A DNA stretch of 64,000 bases from Ziziphus jujuba. Taxonomy: Eukaryota; Streptophyta; Magnoliopsida; Rosales; Rhamnaceae. The stretch lies in assembly GCF_031755915.1 (NCBI RefSeq), contig NC_083390.1:15407001-15471000 (forward strand), given 5' to 3'. The notes under the pieces were generated by a model, which searched no databases, was not told the DNA's origin, and saw nothing but the letters and a program-made list of their open reading frames with translations. The position numbers and the translations under genes are program-made. Below, one piece after another: positions 36,881 through 49,400 of this stretch. Numbering within the stretch: position 1 is the stretch's first letter; each line of letters opens with the position of its first letter.

Positions 36881-37406
36881 CTAAAAATACATGCTCATTA
36901 TGGCAAAAATTACACTTTTTAAAGTTAGCAAATAATATCTTCCAAATTTTTAAATTTCCACAAAGTAAAGCTTTCAACAAGGCAGATAAAGTTCTATACA
37001 GCAAAAACATCTTTAAGTATCTTTATGATTTATACCAGAAATGGTTTCTTACTCAAAATTTCTTTATTAACATTCCCAAAACTCAAATAAAAATTTTTAT
37101 TTTTCCTTTCTTTTCTTTCTTTTCCTTTCTCTTTCTTGGCCACCACACAACGTCCCTCTCTCTCGAGTTTCTCACAAGGGCTTTTGGGTTTCTCCATTTT
37201 TCTCACCCCACATTTGGCTTTCTCATGATTTTTTCACTTAATTTCTGTTTTAGAATACTTACCTTGGACAACAAGCTCGAACTTACCTTCTTGGATGGAT
37301 GGTGAAGCCGTTGGTGCCATACTAGCTTTCTCCTTAAGTTTTTCAATCTTCCTCCTTTGTTGTATTTGTAATTGGTCTCTATATACTTCCTTGGGAGTCA
37401 ATGGCT

Positions 37407-37829
37407 TCAGCTTACCTTCTTACCTTTAAATCTAAAAACAATACAATTCTCTCGACCATAATGAGTAGTATCTTTATCAAATTGCCATGGTCTACTTAAC
37501 TGAATATGTCCGGCATGCATAGGCACAACATCACATAAAACAACATCCACATACTTATCTATGCTAAATTTTACTTTGGCTTGTTTATCCACTTTCATTT
37601 TACCACTATCATTAAGCCATCATAATCTATATGGCTCTAGATGTTTAATTGTTGTCAAGCCTAATTTATCTACCACAAGATTACTAATTACATTGGTACA
37701 ACTTCCACTATTAATAATCATACTACAAATCTTACCTTGGATTTCATATTGAGTGTGGAAGATGTTCTCTCTTTGAATTTCATCCTCATCTTTGTATGCA
37801 GTTAGCACTCTCCTAGAAACCAAGCTCAA
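37407..37829 (-). pseudogene. Ty3-gypsy protease remnant
   Basis: The first half has ICSMIINSGSCTNVISNLVV, where the usual catalytic D(S/T)GS reads NSGS, followed by LGLTTIKHLEPYRL. The second half has DVVLCDVVPMHAGHIQLSRP and WQFDKDTTHYGRENC, the standard gypsy continuation. A stop near 37610 separates them. After 37407 the sequence continues a little and then loses the polymerase. Confidence 0.85.
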
Positions 37830-37844
37830 GTCAGCCCTTAAAGG

Positions 37845-39101
37845 CTAGAGTGTTTTGGGCTCCTCATGCTCATCCCTTCCAAGTTCTTCATCATCCAATT
37901 CGTCCTCTCCCCCACTTTCCTCACTTTCGGATTCTAGTTCACCATTACCTTTCAGCACCATGATCCTCCTATTCGGGCATTGGCTAGCAATGTGTCCTCG
38001 TCCCTGGCACTTAAAACAAATAATTTCTCTTGATTTTGAAGGTTTAGGATCAGATTTTACCTCATTTTTATGTGCTTGGACAGATTTAGCTTTAGGCTCC
38101 CTTTTTGGTCGATTGGTGCTTTCTTCTCCCACCTTCGGCTTTGGCTTGCTTTCATAGGTAGGACTGTTTCTCCAGCCACCTGGAATAGATCTTCCGCTGG
38201 TGGAAACACCCCCAAACCATGAGCCTATACCCCTCCTCTTGAATTGATGCTCCAATTTAATAGCCATATTCCAATTCCACATATTGTTGCAATTCTAGTT
38301 GATTGGCTATCTCACGATTCAAACCACCAAGGAATCTTGCCATGGTTGCTTCTCTATCCTCATTCAAGTTTAACCTCATCATAAGCATCTCCATCTCCTT
38401 GTAATAATCCTCCGCAAACCTACTTCCTTGAGATAAATATTGAAGCCTTTGATGTAGCAACCTATGATAATGTGATGGTACGAACTGTGACCTCATGCCT
38501 CCTTTCATTTGTCGCCATTTAGTGATCAAGTCATCACCAACTCTTCTTTGGGTATTTTGCTTATTGGTCCACCATTGGAGTGCATAATGACCAAACTCCA
38601 TTGCTGCCAACTTCACCTTCTTGGCCTCTGAATAATTATGACAATAAAAAATCATCTCCATTCTCTCCTCCCATTCCAAATATTCTTCCAGATCATTTTT
38701 TCCCATGAAGGGTGGAATATTTACCTTGATATTCCCTAGATCATCATCTTCATTCCTTACTAGTCTCCCATGGATTGGCCTTTCTTGAGGTTCAAAAATT
38801 TCATCAAACCCCTCATCCAAGTCGTCTCCAAAGTTACTTCCCCGAATTCCTCTCTTGGTCGCCCTCGGCCTCCATGAGCATTTAACCTTATATTCGACCC
38901 TCCTTGTGATGTTTCTATCCTGTCCATCCTTTGATCTATGTTATCAAATCTGGCATTCATCCACTACAATTGCTCTAATATAGCCCTCATGTTTGTTTGC
39001 TCACCACTCCCCGTAGCTCGGGAACCACCATGAAATCCTACGGACTCTCCATCATTAATTCTTAGAGGTGGATCTCCTCTTCTCACCCTTGAATCTGCCA
39101 T
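37845..39101 (-). pseudogene. Ty3-gypsy gag
   Basis: Starts at the ATG at 39101, MADSRVRRGDPPLRIND, with a stop near 38965 after ILEQL. It then runs MNARFDNIDQRMDRIE and on to the gag core VNIPPFMGKNDLEEYLEWEE, ALQWWTNKQ, LHQRLQYLSQGSRFAEDYYK and FLGGLNREIANQLELQQYV. The zinc knuckle ICFKCQGRGHIASQCPN lies near 37990-38030, followed by an acidic stretch. Frames shift near 38820 and 38270. One of the better preserved retroviral-type genes in the window, but still broken. Confidence 0.9.
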
Positions 39102-40223
39102 GTTAGTATAAATAATGCAAAATAAAATAAATTCTCACAAAAAATCACTCCCTCACGTGTTTCACTCAATCAAGGTCTTGACACTCGTGTTTTTACACTA
39201 GTTTCGGCTTTTTATCCTCTTTTAAGCTCACATGCTCTTGTCTTTTTCCACTCAAGAAATTATCTCAAAGTTCTAATTAAAACAACCATAAAACAGCAAT
39301 TAGATCATAAGTATGTTTTAATTAAACTTATCAACAAAACAATAGCAAAAAATAAGCAATACCGAATGAATTAACAAAACCTAGTTTTCGGCTTTCTTGG
39401 AAAAATAACGCAAAATAATAACAAAAATTTTGGAATTAGCAAGAACTGGACCAGATGGTAAGAGATAAAGGATTTAAGAACAAAATTTTGGAAAAATAAT
39501 TTCAACACAAACAAGAATCAAATCGAACAAAAATATAGAATAGTGTTGGTTGTTGTTTTTGTAATTCAAGTTTTGTATCAAATCCTTCAACTAATTTTAA
39601 TCCAAATAATTTAAACAACCAAATTTCAAATATCCAGCAACAAAAATAACTCTCCAACAACTCCAAATAATGAATAAATATGTAACGATTCAGCAGCTCC
39701 AATAATTTTCAGCAAACAAATCAAACTTCAACAAACCGAAATTTTTTTTTATTCGACTTTTCTTCTTCTTTTTTTTTTTTCACTTACAGAACATAAAAAA
39801 ACTGCAGTAACAAGAATCAACTCCAAAATTTGCAATTCCAACAGCAAAAACTCACCAAACCCGTGGCCTCCAATAACAAGAATAAAAATGTGCAGTTTTT
39901 TTTTTTTTAAATATCTGTTCGGTTTTTTTTTTTTTTGTTAAATGTATGAATGCAAATATTTAAGACTAAAACAGCAAATAAAAATCAACAAAAACCAAAA
40001 TTAACAAGAACAAAGATGAAAACAAACTAGGAAGCAAAAATACGGTAAAACTAGGAAATTCTAATTCAACTAGGAATGACTTTTTTTTTTTTTTTTAAAG
40101 ATGCAGAACATGTATATGATAGAAGCAACCTTAACCTAATTCTGAAATTGCAGATTAAAACAAAAACAAATAAAGAAAATAAAGATAGATCAAACATGAA
40201 CAAAATTTGGTTTTGATACCAAA

Positions 40224-41222
40224 TAATACGAACCTAAGACAACCTACTCCTAAACCTGTATTATATTAGCCCGGATCTAATTATATTCAAGTTTTAATGG
40301 ACTGACCTCAATCCCTAACCAACTTGTTATTAGAAACTTTGGCATAGTGAAGACGCCACAATAAGTGATAGATGTCCTATTGATAAGTCAAAACTAAAAC
40401 ACTCACTCTTTAATGGTGTTTTAGGTGTTCAAAAGAACAAAGAGAAATTCAATCTCACAAAATAAATTCTGAATATTATTAATGGTGTGTTCTTCCTAAA
40501 AAACAAGCCATTTTATAGGCTAAGAAAAAAAAATAAAACCCTAAAATAATAAAATAATAAATTTTCTAAAATTATTTTGCCAGAAAATAAATTTAAAAAA
40601 AAAAGTAATGGTAATTTCCTAAAACAAAAAGTAAGATCAAATTAGGAAACTAAAATACTAGCTTTTTGACTAAGTTGACTTTGACCGATCTTTGACCAAT
40701 TTGAACTCCAAATCAGCTTCAATATGCTTTGTAGGATGCTGAATAAGCTTATTATGGTGTCCCACACGTTTCCCTTACTTGGAAGAAAGAGAAAAAGTCA
40801 ACTCAGCAAAATATAGTAAAGCTAGCAAGCAATACAGCGATTTTCGATCAAATTTTAAAGTTGTCTGTACAAGTTCGTACAAGTTGGTTTTACTTCTGCC
40901 TTGACTTGTTTCCATGACCTATTAGTGATATTTATTGAATCCATAAAGATTTGGAACCATTTCCTGCTGCCCGGACTCCATAAATGCACCAAAATCGCTA
41001 CTCATATCCATATCAACTTCCACTACTTATATGCCTAAAATAGGTCTTTGATCTTCAGGTATGGACAAGTGCTCTTGAGAATGAATTACCCCCTAGATAA
41101 AGGCAGATAATTTGTCCTTAAACCTCTTAGCTTGAGCCCTAGTGATCGGCCCAGTCTTCATTCGTATCGGGTCAGCAACCCAACGGGTTGTTGGTTATGT
41201 GGGTACAGACGGATTCGCATCA
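40224..41222 (-). repeat. 5' LTR of the gypsy element
   Basis: 999 bp, from taatacgaacctaag to cggattcgcatca, paired with 35499-36616. The complement of the tRNA-Met primer site is immediately left (40211-40223). Confidence 0.92.
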
Positions 41223-42690
41223 ATTATTGTGCTCAAAAATATATTTATACATTTAAATATTTATGAATTATGTTTCATTGTATTAAAAATTGGTGTATTT
41301 AAATTGATAGATTTATGACGCTTGTTTAAAAAGAAATGTGAAATTTTATATATTTAAAAAGATGTGCTAAACCTGTTGTATTTTATGATATTGTGTTACT
41401 CATGAGATTTATGATTTATTGATTTTAGATGCACCATACAATACTAGTGTTATATACTGTATTTGTTGTTAGTGCACAAATATGTATGGCCTCTTCCATG
41501 AGCCATGAACCTGAGGGTTGACTAGTATATTTGCATAGTAAGCAAGCATCCACAGTCCCCTTCTATGACAAGGATGATTGTTATTAGCATCGCCCATTAG
41601 GATGACAACGTAACCATTTGCAAGTTTCATTCTTTAACTTCCCCATCAAAATGGTGAGGGTGGGTACCGTCTTACATTAATGGTATATAGTGTGGTGCAT
41701 CAAGTGGTTTTCTCAATACGTTTTTCAAAACAAAATGTTTTAAAATGTCATTTTTCATATTTTTATTATTTATTTTAAATTGTGGTTTAAAAATGCATAA
41801 AATGTATTTTATCATATTTTTATCATTTATTTCAAATTGATTTTTTATAATGTATTTTATCATATTTTTATTATTTATGTTAAATTGATGTTTTAAAATG
41901 CATATTATCATGTTTTTATTATTTATTTCAATTGGAGATTTTAACATGAATTTTTGTGTATTTTATTATCTATTTCAATTGAGTTTTTAAACTAATTAAA
42001 ATATTGCTTTTATTATTTCATTGATTTAGTTATCAAAATTTTATAAATTATATATTGAGGTTAATTTTGCTTTTATGCCAAATTTTTCTAGTAAAAATGT
42101 TATTTATTATTTTATTTTATTTTATGAAATTTTATTCTAAATCTAATAATTTGTTATCAAATTATTTTCAATGCTAATTTTAATTTTAAATTATTTGTAT
42201 TCTCTTTGTATCTTATTCAATTATTTATTTCTTTGATTTTTGGGATATAAAAATGTTGGGTTTTGTGAAAATAGTTTTTAAAAGAGGAACATTTCCAACT
42301 GAGTGAAATTGTGAGAGTTTTGAGATAAAATTTTAAATTTTACTTATTTACTATTTTAACTATCTATATTATTATATTATTATTATTATTTATGTAGTAG
42401 TTAGTAGGCGTTGACCGTTTGAGGGTGAGCTTGACATCTTTTGCTTGTTCAGAATCCCAAGAAGTCCTTTTTTCTTTTTCTTGTTTCCTTGTAATATTTC
42501 TTCTTTATTCCTTTGTGTTGTATTAAATTATGTACTCTTTTATAAACCCTATGATGCTCTGTATACTATATTGGATATTTACTTAATTAATATTATGCAT
42601 GTTCCCTATATTGTATTGTTATGAAGTGCTGGAATTTATGGAATCATTTATAGTAAGGTGGAAAGAATAAAGTAGTGTCTTTAGAAGTGT

Positions 42691-43488
42691 GTTTTTTGTA
42701 CACGGAATTTTGTGACATATCCAATCTTTATGAGAGATGCTATCGAATTTTTCATTGGAATGTCTAATAGGATTTTCTTGGGACAAGGGCTTATCTAATA
42801 TTCCAATAAAAAATCTTGGATGGGTCTTGACATAGAAACTACAATCCTTACATATCAAAATTTTATAAATATATATATATATATATATATAAACATAATA
42901 TCAAGCTCAAATAAGGTTTTTATTAACAGGACTAATATCAAGACTTTCATTTTTAATTTTTAGATCGAACAAATAGTTAAGATGTAAAATTATATTTATT
43001 ACTTATTAGATCTCTCCATGTTTTATTTTTCTTATGTAGGATTTTAGTATATTACTAAATCTATATTTTACCTATTTTGAATTTTAAATTTTAACTATTG
43101 ATGTGATCTAAAAATTAATAAACGAAGATCTAGTCATCCTAATGTAAACCTGACTTTATAAACATATTATATATATATATATATATATATATGTATACTA
43201 TTACTCATTATTTGTTTCATTACTTTCCAAATTACTCAAACAAGTTTCTCTCACTCAACTTGAATCCAACACTGTTTTGTCAATTCAAATCCTTAAATTA
43301 TCGTTTAGCTTTTTGTAACATTATCATATTATGTGAAATATTGAATGGTCTAATATAATATTTACGGCAAAGCATTTCATCTAAAAACATTTGTACTATA
43401 AATATAGAAATAAAAGAAGTTAACTATATTATTTACCAAAAAAAAAAAGCAAATTAACTATATATGTAAAGAAAATGTATATATGAGG
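42691..43488. other. Downstream flank of the peptidase gene
   Basis: AT-rich, with TA repeats at about 42869-42891 and 43167-43192. The 3' untranslated end of the gene should lie just left of 43489; I cannot fix the poly-A site. No other gene is seen. Confidence 0.5.
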
Positions 43489-46400
43489 CTAATAACGCAA
43501 CCAATAGGTCCTGCGACGAAACCAATTGTAGTCTTGTAAACCTTGAATGGGTCCCATTGCAGCAATTGCCATGTCCTAAAAGGCCCACAGAAATAATATA
43601 TTCAAGAAATTGAAAATGTTGTTTGCTAATAAAAAAAAGAGAGAGAAATTGAAAATATTATAAACAAGGATTTATAATATTTATATATTTAGTTCTTGAT
43701 TACCTTGTCAAATATAAAACGGTTTGCAACATGTTTAACTGTGTCAACATCTACGGCATCAATCCTCGCCATCAATTCAGTCAATGGGATTCTTCGTCCA
43801 TATTTAAGCAACTGCAAACATAAAAAATATATATATATATATAACAACTCCAAACTGCTTCTTACTCATATTTATAAATAAAAAATGCCATTCATCATTG
43901 CTATTATATTATAAAAATGCTTGTTTGGTAACTTTGTTAAATCGTCCCCTCTATGCGTAGAAAAGTAAGACCCACCTGAAATGAGTGGTCCCAAAGACAA
44001 TGACGTGGGATATAGATGTCCAAACTACTCCATTTGATCCTAAGGCCTCAAAGTGAAACATGGATGACCAAGTTATGCATTTTTTTTTTTTTTTCCTTCT
44101 ACTATAAATAGGTGTGTTTGGTGGAAGAGCAAGAGCATACCAACCGAAGAAAATCAAGCCTAAGTGAAGCTTTGTAGAGAGAAAGTGAGAGATTTCGAGA
44201 AAAAGAAGAAAAAGAGAGAAAGTCAATATCTTTTGTCCAATAGTCAAGAGAGAGAATAATAGGAGCCTCCGTTTATCCAACAATCATGTACACTTTAGTC
44301 CTTTTGAAATATTCATTTTTCTGTATTGTTTCCTCTTTCATAGGATATACCATTTTGACAATATTTAAGCTTACCAGTTTGATGAATATTTGTTGTATCC
44401 TATTATTCTATTAATAGTCTAAACTCATGTCTTATGCGTTTCTCCTTTTATTTTAAGAGGAATCCATGTAAAATTTTTGTATTATATTTGTTCATTTTTA
44501 TTTCTTTTATTATTTTTCTATTGGGTAAAGACTTGCCCATTTAATTGCACAAAGAAAGGAAAAGATTTTATATCGTTGTGCTATTTATTATTGTTAATTG
44601 TGTAACTTTTTCCCAATAAGTGGTATTGGAATATTGGTTATAATCTTGATATTTTTCTCTTATAAGATAAATGGAGGAATTGAATGTGTCATATTTGATG
44701 ATCAAATTGGGGACTTCAAATTATGAAATTTGAAAGTTTTGAATGGAGGATTTATTATTTGAGCATAATGTCTACGAGGCTATAGAAGGAGCTACAACCA
44801 GGTCAAGTGACATGGATGATACTAAGTGCAAAAATTTGAACAGAAAAACTGTTGGAAAAATTAGGTAACGGATTGATAGCAATGTCTATAATTTTGTTGC
44901 AAAGAAAACCAATGCCCATAATTTATGGAAGACTTTGGTGCAGATGTCTGACATTAAAACCTCTCAAAACGAATCTTTCCTAATAAAAAAGTTTATGAAA
45001 TTGAAATATCAAGGTGAAAGTCCCATTGTAAAGCATCTGAGTAAATTTAAGGATTTATTGAATTAGCTTGGAGCAGTGCAGATGACTTTTGATGATAAAG
45101 TACAATCCTTGATATTGATGGGTTCATTATCTTTATAGCTTGGAGATAATATTAACCCACATAATTTGTGTACTTCTTATTTGTAGGTAAAATAAAGTAT
45201 ATTTCAATATAAACAAACTAAAAAGAGGTGTTATAGTATAAACAAACTAAAAAGAGGTGTTATAGAGCTAAAATGAAGATTCAAACAAAAGATCCTATTG
45301 AATACTCTAAAGTCATTATAGAAAGATGTTCGAATATACATAATCAATACTATTTTGATTATATCTGGAATTTTAGATAGAATTTTAAGATGATTTTAGT
45401 TGAAGAATTTTCTTAATTCATTATGAATCTCAATGTAAAATTTCATTGCAATAAAATTAGCCAATGAGTGCCAATTTTAATTTGAAGTTAGAGAAAATAT
45501 GCAATTAAGTAAATTTGCAGTCTTAGGGGAAAATTGATTTTTGAGTGCCTTCCAGATGTCCAAATGCTTATTATCATATATGAATGGAAATCCAAGGTAC
45601 ATCCCTAACTATTCTAAATAGAATCAGAGCAAAATAAGAAGGTTTAGAGCTCTAAAAGGTGTTCCAAATATAGGTTGACATGAATAAAGGTGTTTTCTAA
45701 ACTTTAAGAGTTGTATGTGGGTTAATTTTTGTAGAGATCAAGTTTTGGATGCAAGATATTTTCCAACTTGGAAGACTTTTCAAACAAGTCTCTTTTCAAC
45801 CTAAAATTTGGCCAGCACATGTATAGATACCAAATTTCGACTTTCGACCAGTTTCACACCCCATATGTGGTTGCACATGTATTCTAAACTTGCCCACTTG
45901 CCCAAAAATTAGGTGCTTTTATATGGCCACTTGTTTCGAATTTTAAGCTAAAATTTTATTGGTTCTCATACTATAAAAGGTTCTTTTATAGTCAACCAAA
46001 GGATATCCAAGACTTATAGATTTTCTTTTGTAAGTTTTAAGAGGAATTTTTGGAGAGTTTAAAGGTGAAGGTAACATCAAAGGTTTAGAAAAATAAGAGT
46101 TAATTTCTCTTGCCATTAAAGCTCCTTTCTTTTAAGCTTTTAGAGCAAAAGTTGCAGCAAGCAAGGAAGGAGTTGAAACATGGATTGTTGCAAGTTTTGT
46201 GGAGTTTCATGGCTGAATTCAACAAAATAGTTCATATAACTATTTTCCTTGGTTGTTTGTTAGTTACATTTTCACCAAATTTCATTATTTTGCACTTTAT
46301 AATTATGAACTAAACATCATATCTATGGCTATGATGTAGCCCTAATTATAAAGGTTCAATATTATTTTGGGATTTTATTTATGTTCTTTAATAAAGTTTA

Positions 46401-49400
46401 TAATTCATCAATTTACTTAATGCTTTATTCTTGACAGTTTGAATAATCGGTTTGAGTAATTTGAAATAGTCTGAAAACATGATCAAATTATAATCATTTA
46501 ATGATTACATTTTTATTTCAATTGTGTGAATATAAATTGAAATCTCATGCCATGTTAGAATCTTAATCTTGTGCTTAATGATATTGCATGAACATTAGGT
46601 CTTAATTTGGTTTAATCCGTGTAGCAATCTTACAACTTTTAATTATCTTTTAAATAAGTATAATGATCTTATCTTTTAAATTCCTTGCAAGTTATGTATT
46701 AAACCTAAATAATTAATGGTGAAATCATAGTTCTTATTGCATTATTAGTGGCATTTGACCTGATTTACTCTCTTATATGCAATTTATTTACTCTAGTATT
46801 TGTTTACCTTACTTACTCACCTTTAATTATTGAGCAATCGTCCAAATATTCTTTTTATTTTAGTTTAATTAATACAACAATTCAACCAAAATTTAATAAT
46901 TAATTCTATTCCTCATGGGATTAGTAAACATTTTTCTCATCATTTACTTGCTAAAAGAATCATATACTTGCAAGGATTTTTACACAACACATGACGGCAA
47001 AGCTACCTGAAGAGCAAGGAATAAATCCACAATCTCAAATACTTGTTTTAAAAAAAAAGAAAAAAAAAAGCCAAAACCTAAAAAACGATGACAAACATGA
47101 TGATAAGTCACATGAGAGACCTAAGCTAAGGAAGAAGTTTGCATGGTTTCATTATAGAAAGTCGGGCCATAAAAAATGTCAGTACAAACATTGAAAAAAG
47201 GAACAGAAGATGGAAAGAGATGATAAAAATAATAATAATATTATTACTACAACATCATCTAATGGAGACATCACTTTTCATTATGACAACGATTTTGTAA
47301 ATATAACGCACAATATTTCTTAGTTGTTTCAGTGCCTCGTATAATGTCATATTTTACTACAACTTCTTCCTATCATATTCCAGCAACCACTGGCTACATG
47401 AAGATAGAAATGATGCAATGTGCAAGATTGCAGGTATTGGAGGTGTATGTTTGGAGACCAATAATGGATATAAGTTGATATTAAAAAATACCAAACATAT
47501 TCTTGATATTAGTCTCAACCTAATATATATTGATGTACTTAATGATGAAGGCTACCAAATGCTTTGATGAAGAAAAGTGGAAACTTACTACAAGATCTTT
47601 GATAGTGGCAAAAGGTATAAAATATTGTTCTTTTTATACTTGTAAGCAAAACAACATATAAAAGTTGTGAACATAGTTTATGAATTTTTCACTGAGCTAT
47701 GGCACATGAAGCTTGGTTATCTAATTGAAAATTAGATGCAAATATTATCCAAGAAACATAAAGATCTTGGTTTGAAGAATACAAATTTAAAGGTATGCAC
47801 ACATTGTTTAACTGATAAAAACATAAAGTTGCATTTAAAAGTTTTTCTCCTTCTAGAAAATCAAATATTTTGAATTCAGTGCATACGGATATTTATCCAA
47901 TGGATGCCAAAAGTTTAAGTGGTGCTCAATATTATATCACATTAATTTATGACAAGTCAAGAAAAGTTTGGGTTTTTGTGTTAAAGGCTAAAAGATAAGT
48001 GTTGGATACTTTTAAGCAATTTAATACTATTATTGAATGAGAAACTAGAAGAAAGTTGACATGTGCTCATGCAAATAATGGTGAAAAGTACAAAGGTACA
48101 TTTGAGGAGTACTACAAAGTTCATGGGATTGTATTAAAGAAGTTTGTGCTTAAAACACCACAACACAATGAGGTCACAAAGAGAATTAATTGCATGATTA
48201 ATAATAGCATCAAGTGTATGCTATCTCACATAATGCTATGGCCCTTTTAGGCTAAGATAATGAGAAAAACATTGGACTTTATTAACTAGTCACCTTTCGT
48301 TCCCTTGAAAGGTGATATGCCAAAGAAGTTTTGGTTAAGAAAAGATGGTTCTTATGACTCCTTGAGGGTTTTTGGCTATAGGTCATTTTTCTATGTACCC
48401 AAAGACAAATGAACCAACTTGACAACAAAGCAAGATAGTGCATCTTTATCAAATATGGCCATGGAGAATTTAACTAAAGATTATTGCAAGTTGTTGACAA
48501 AAAGGTCATCAAAAACAAAGATATTGTATTTTTTAAATATCAAACCATTGAAGACTTTGAGAAGAATGAGAAACCAAAGTCCACCAATGAAGAAATATTT
48601 GTTCCAACACCTTCACCTATAAGACATGATAATGAGAGGGGAGATATTCAAGAAGCTAACAACAATGCCAATATAGATGATCATCCTATCAATAGTTTGC
48701 CTATAGATGTAGATAAACAAGATGAAGTAAACATTCCAAAGACACTAGTTGAACCTCATTCAAGAAGATCTATAAAGGTAACACAACTTTCTAGCTTGTA
48801 TCCACCTCATGAGTACAAAATGATCACAGATGGGGTAGAATCAGATAGCTAGAAAAGGCTATGGCAATTGAGAAGAAAAATGAATGAATATATGCCTTGC
48901 AAGAAAAGATGAAACCCTTGTATGGGAATTACACATATGATTTGGTAAAATTACTAAATGGTAGAAGAACTCTAAGAACAAATGGGTTTCAAGTTAAAGA
49001 CTCAATAGAATTGCTCACGACCAAAAAGAATAAGGCAATGCTAGTCATGAAGGCATTCAACCAAAAATAGGGAATGGATTTTTACGAAATCTTTTCACCT
49101 ATAGTAAAGATGTCTTCTCTCATAGTTGTTTGGGTTTAACAATCAATCAAAATCTAGAGATTGAGTAAACTGAAGTGAAGATTATCTTTCTCCATGGGGA
49201 ATTTAGAGTAAGAGATTTATATGGACAAACTTGAAGGATTCAAGGTTAAAGGAAAAGAGAATCTTCTCTATAGGTTGAAAAAAAGCTTAGATGGGCTCAA
49301 ACAAGCACCATAATAGTGGTATAGAAAATTTGGATCCTTTATGGAAGATCACAAGACTAACTCAAGTGCTTGTGTACGTGAAGAAATTTTTTTATGGTAA

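Larger units (their letters stand above)
35499..41222 (-). mobile_element. Ty3-gypsy element with internal deletion
   Basis: 5724 bp with LTRs at 35499-36616 and 40224-41222 and a perfect 5-bp target duplication attat (35494-35498 and 41223-41227). On the minus strand a tRNA-Met-type primer site (TTTGGTATCAAAACC) follows the 5' LTR at 40224, and a purine-rich tract precedes the 3' LTR at 36617. The interior keeps gag, protease and the C-terminal end of integrase, but reverse transcriptase, RNase H and the integrase core are missing. The left LTR holds about 120 bp absent from the right one, and the copies differ at many sites, so the insertion is not recent. Confidence 0.93.
34107..42690 (+). 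repeat. Long LTR-like repeat, copy 2, split by a gypsy element
   Basis: The left part is 34107-35498, starting tgtaacccccc, and the right part is 41223-42690. Together they give about 2.9 kb that follows copy 1 (30730-33350) in the same orientation, including ggtgagtgattctc, ggaacatttccaactgagtg (42287) and aaggtggaaagaataa near the end. The TGTAAC start suggests a full-length solo LTR. The Ty3-gypsy element at 35499-41222 inserted into it. Confidence 0.5.
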
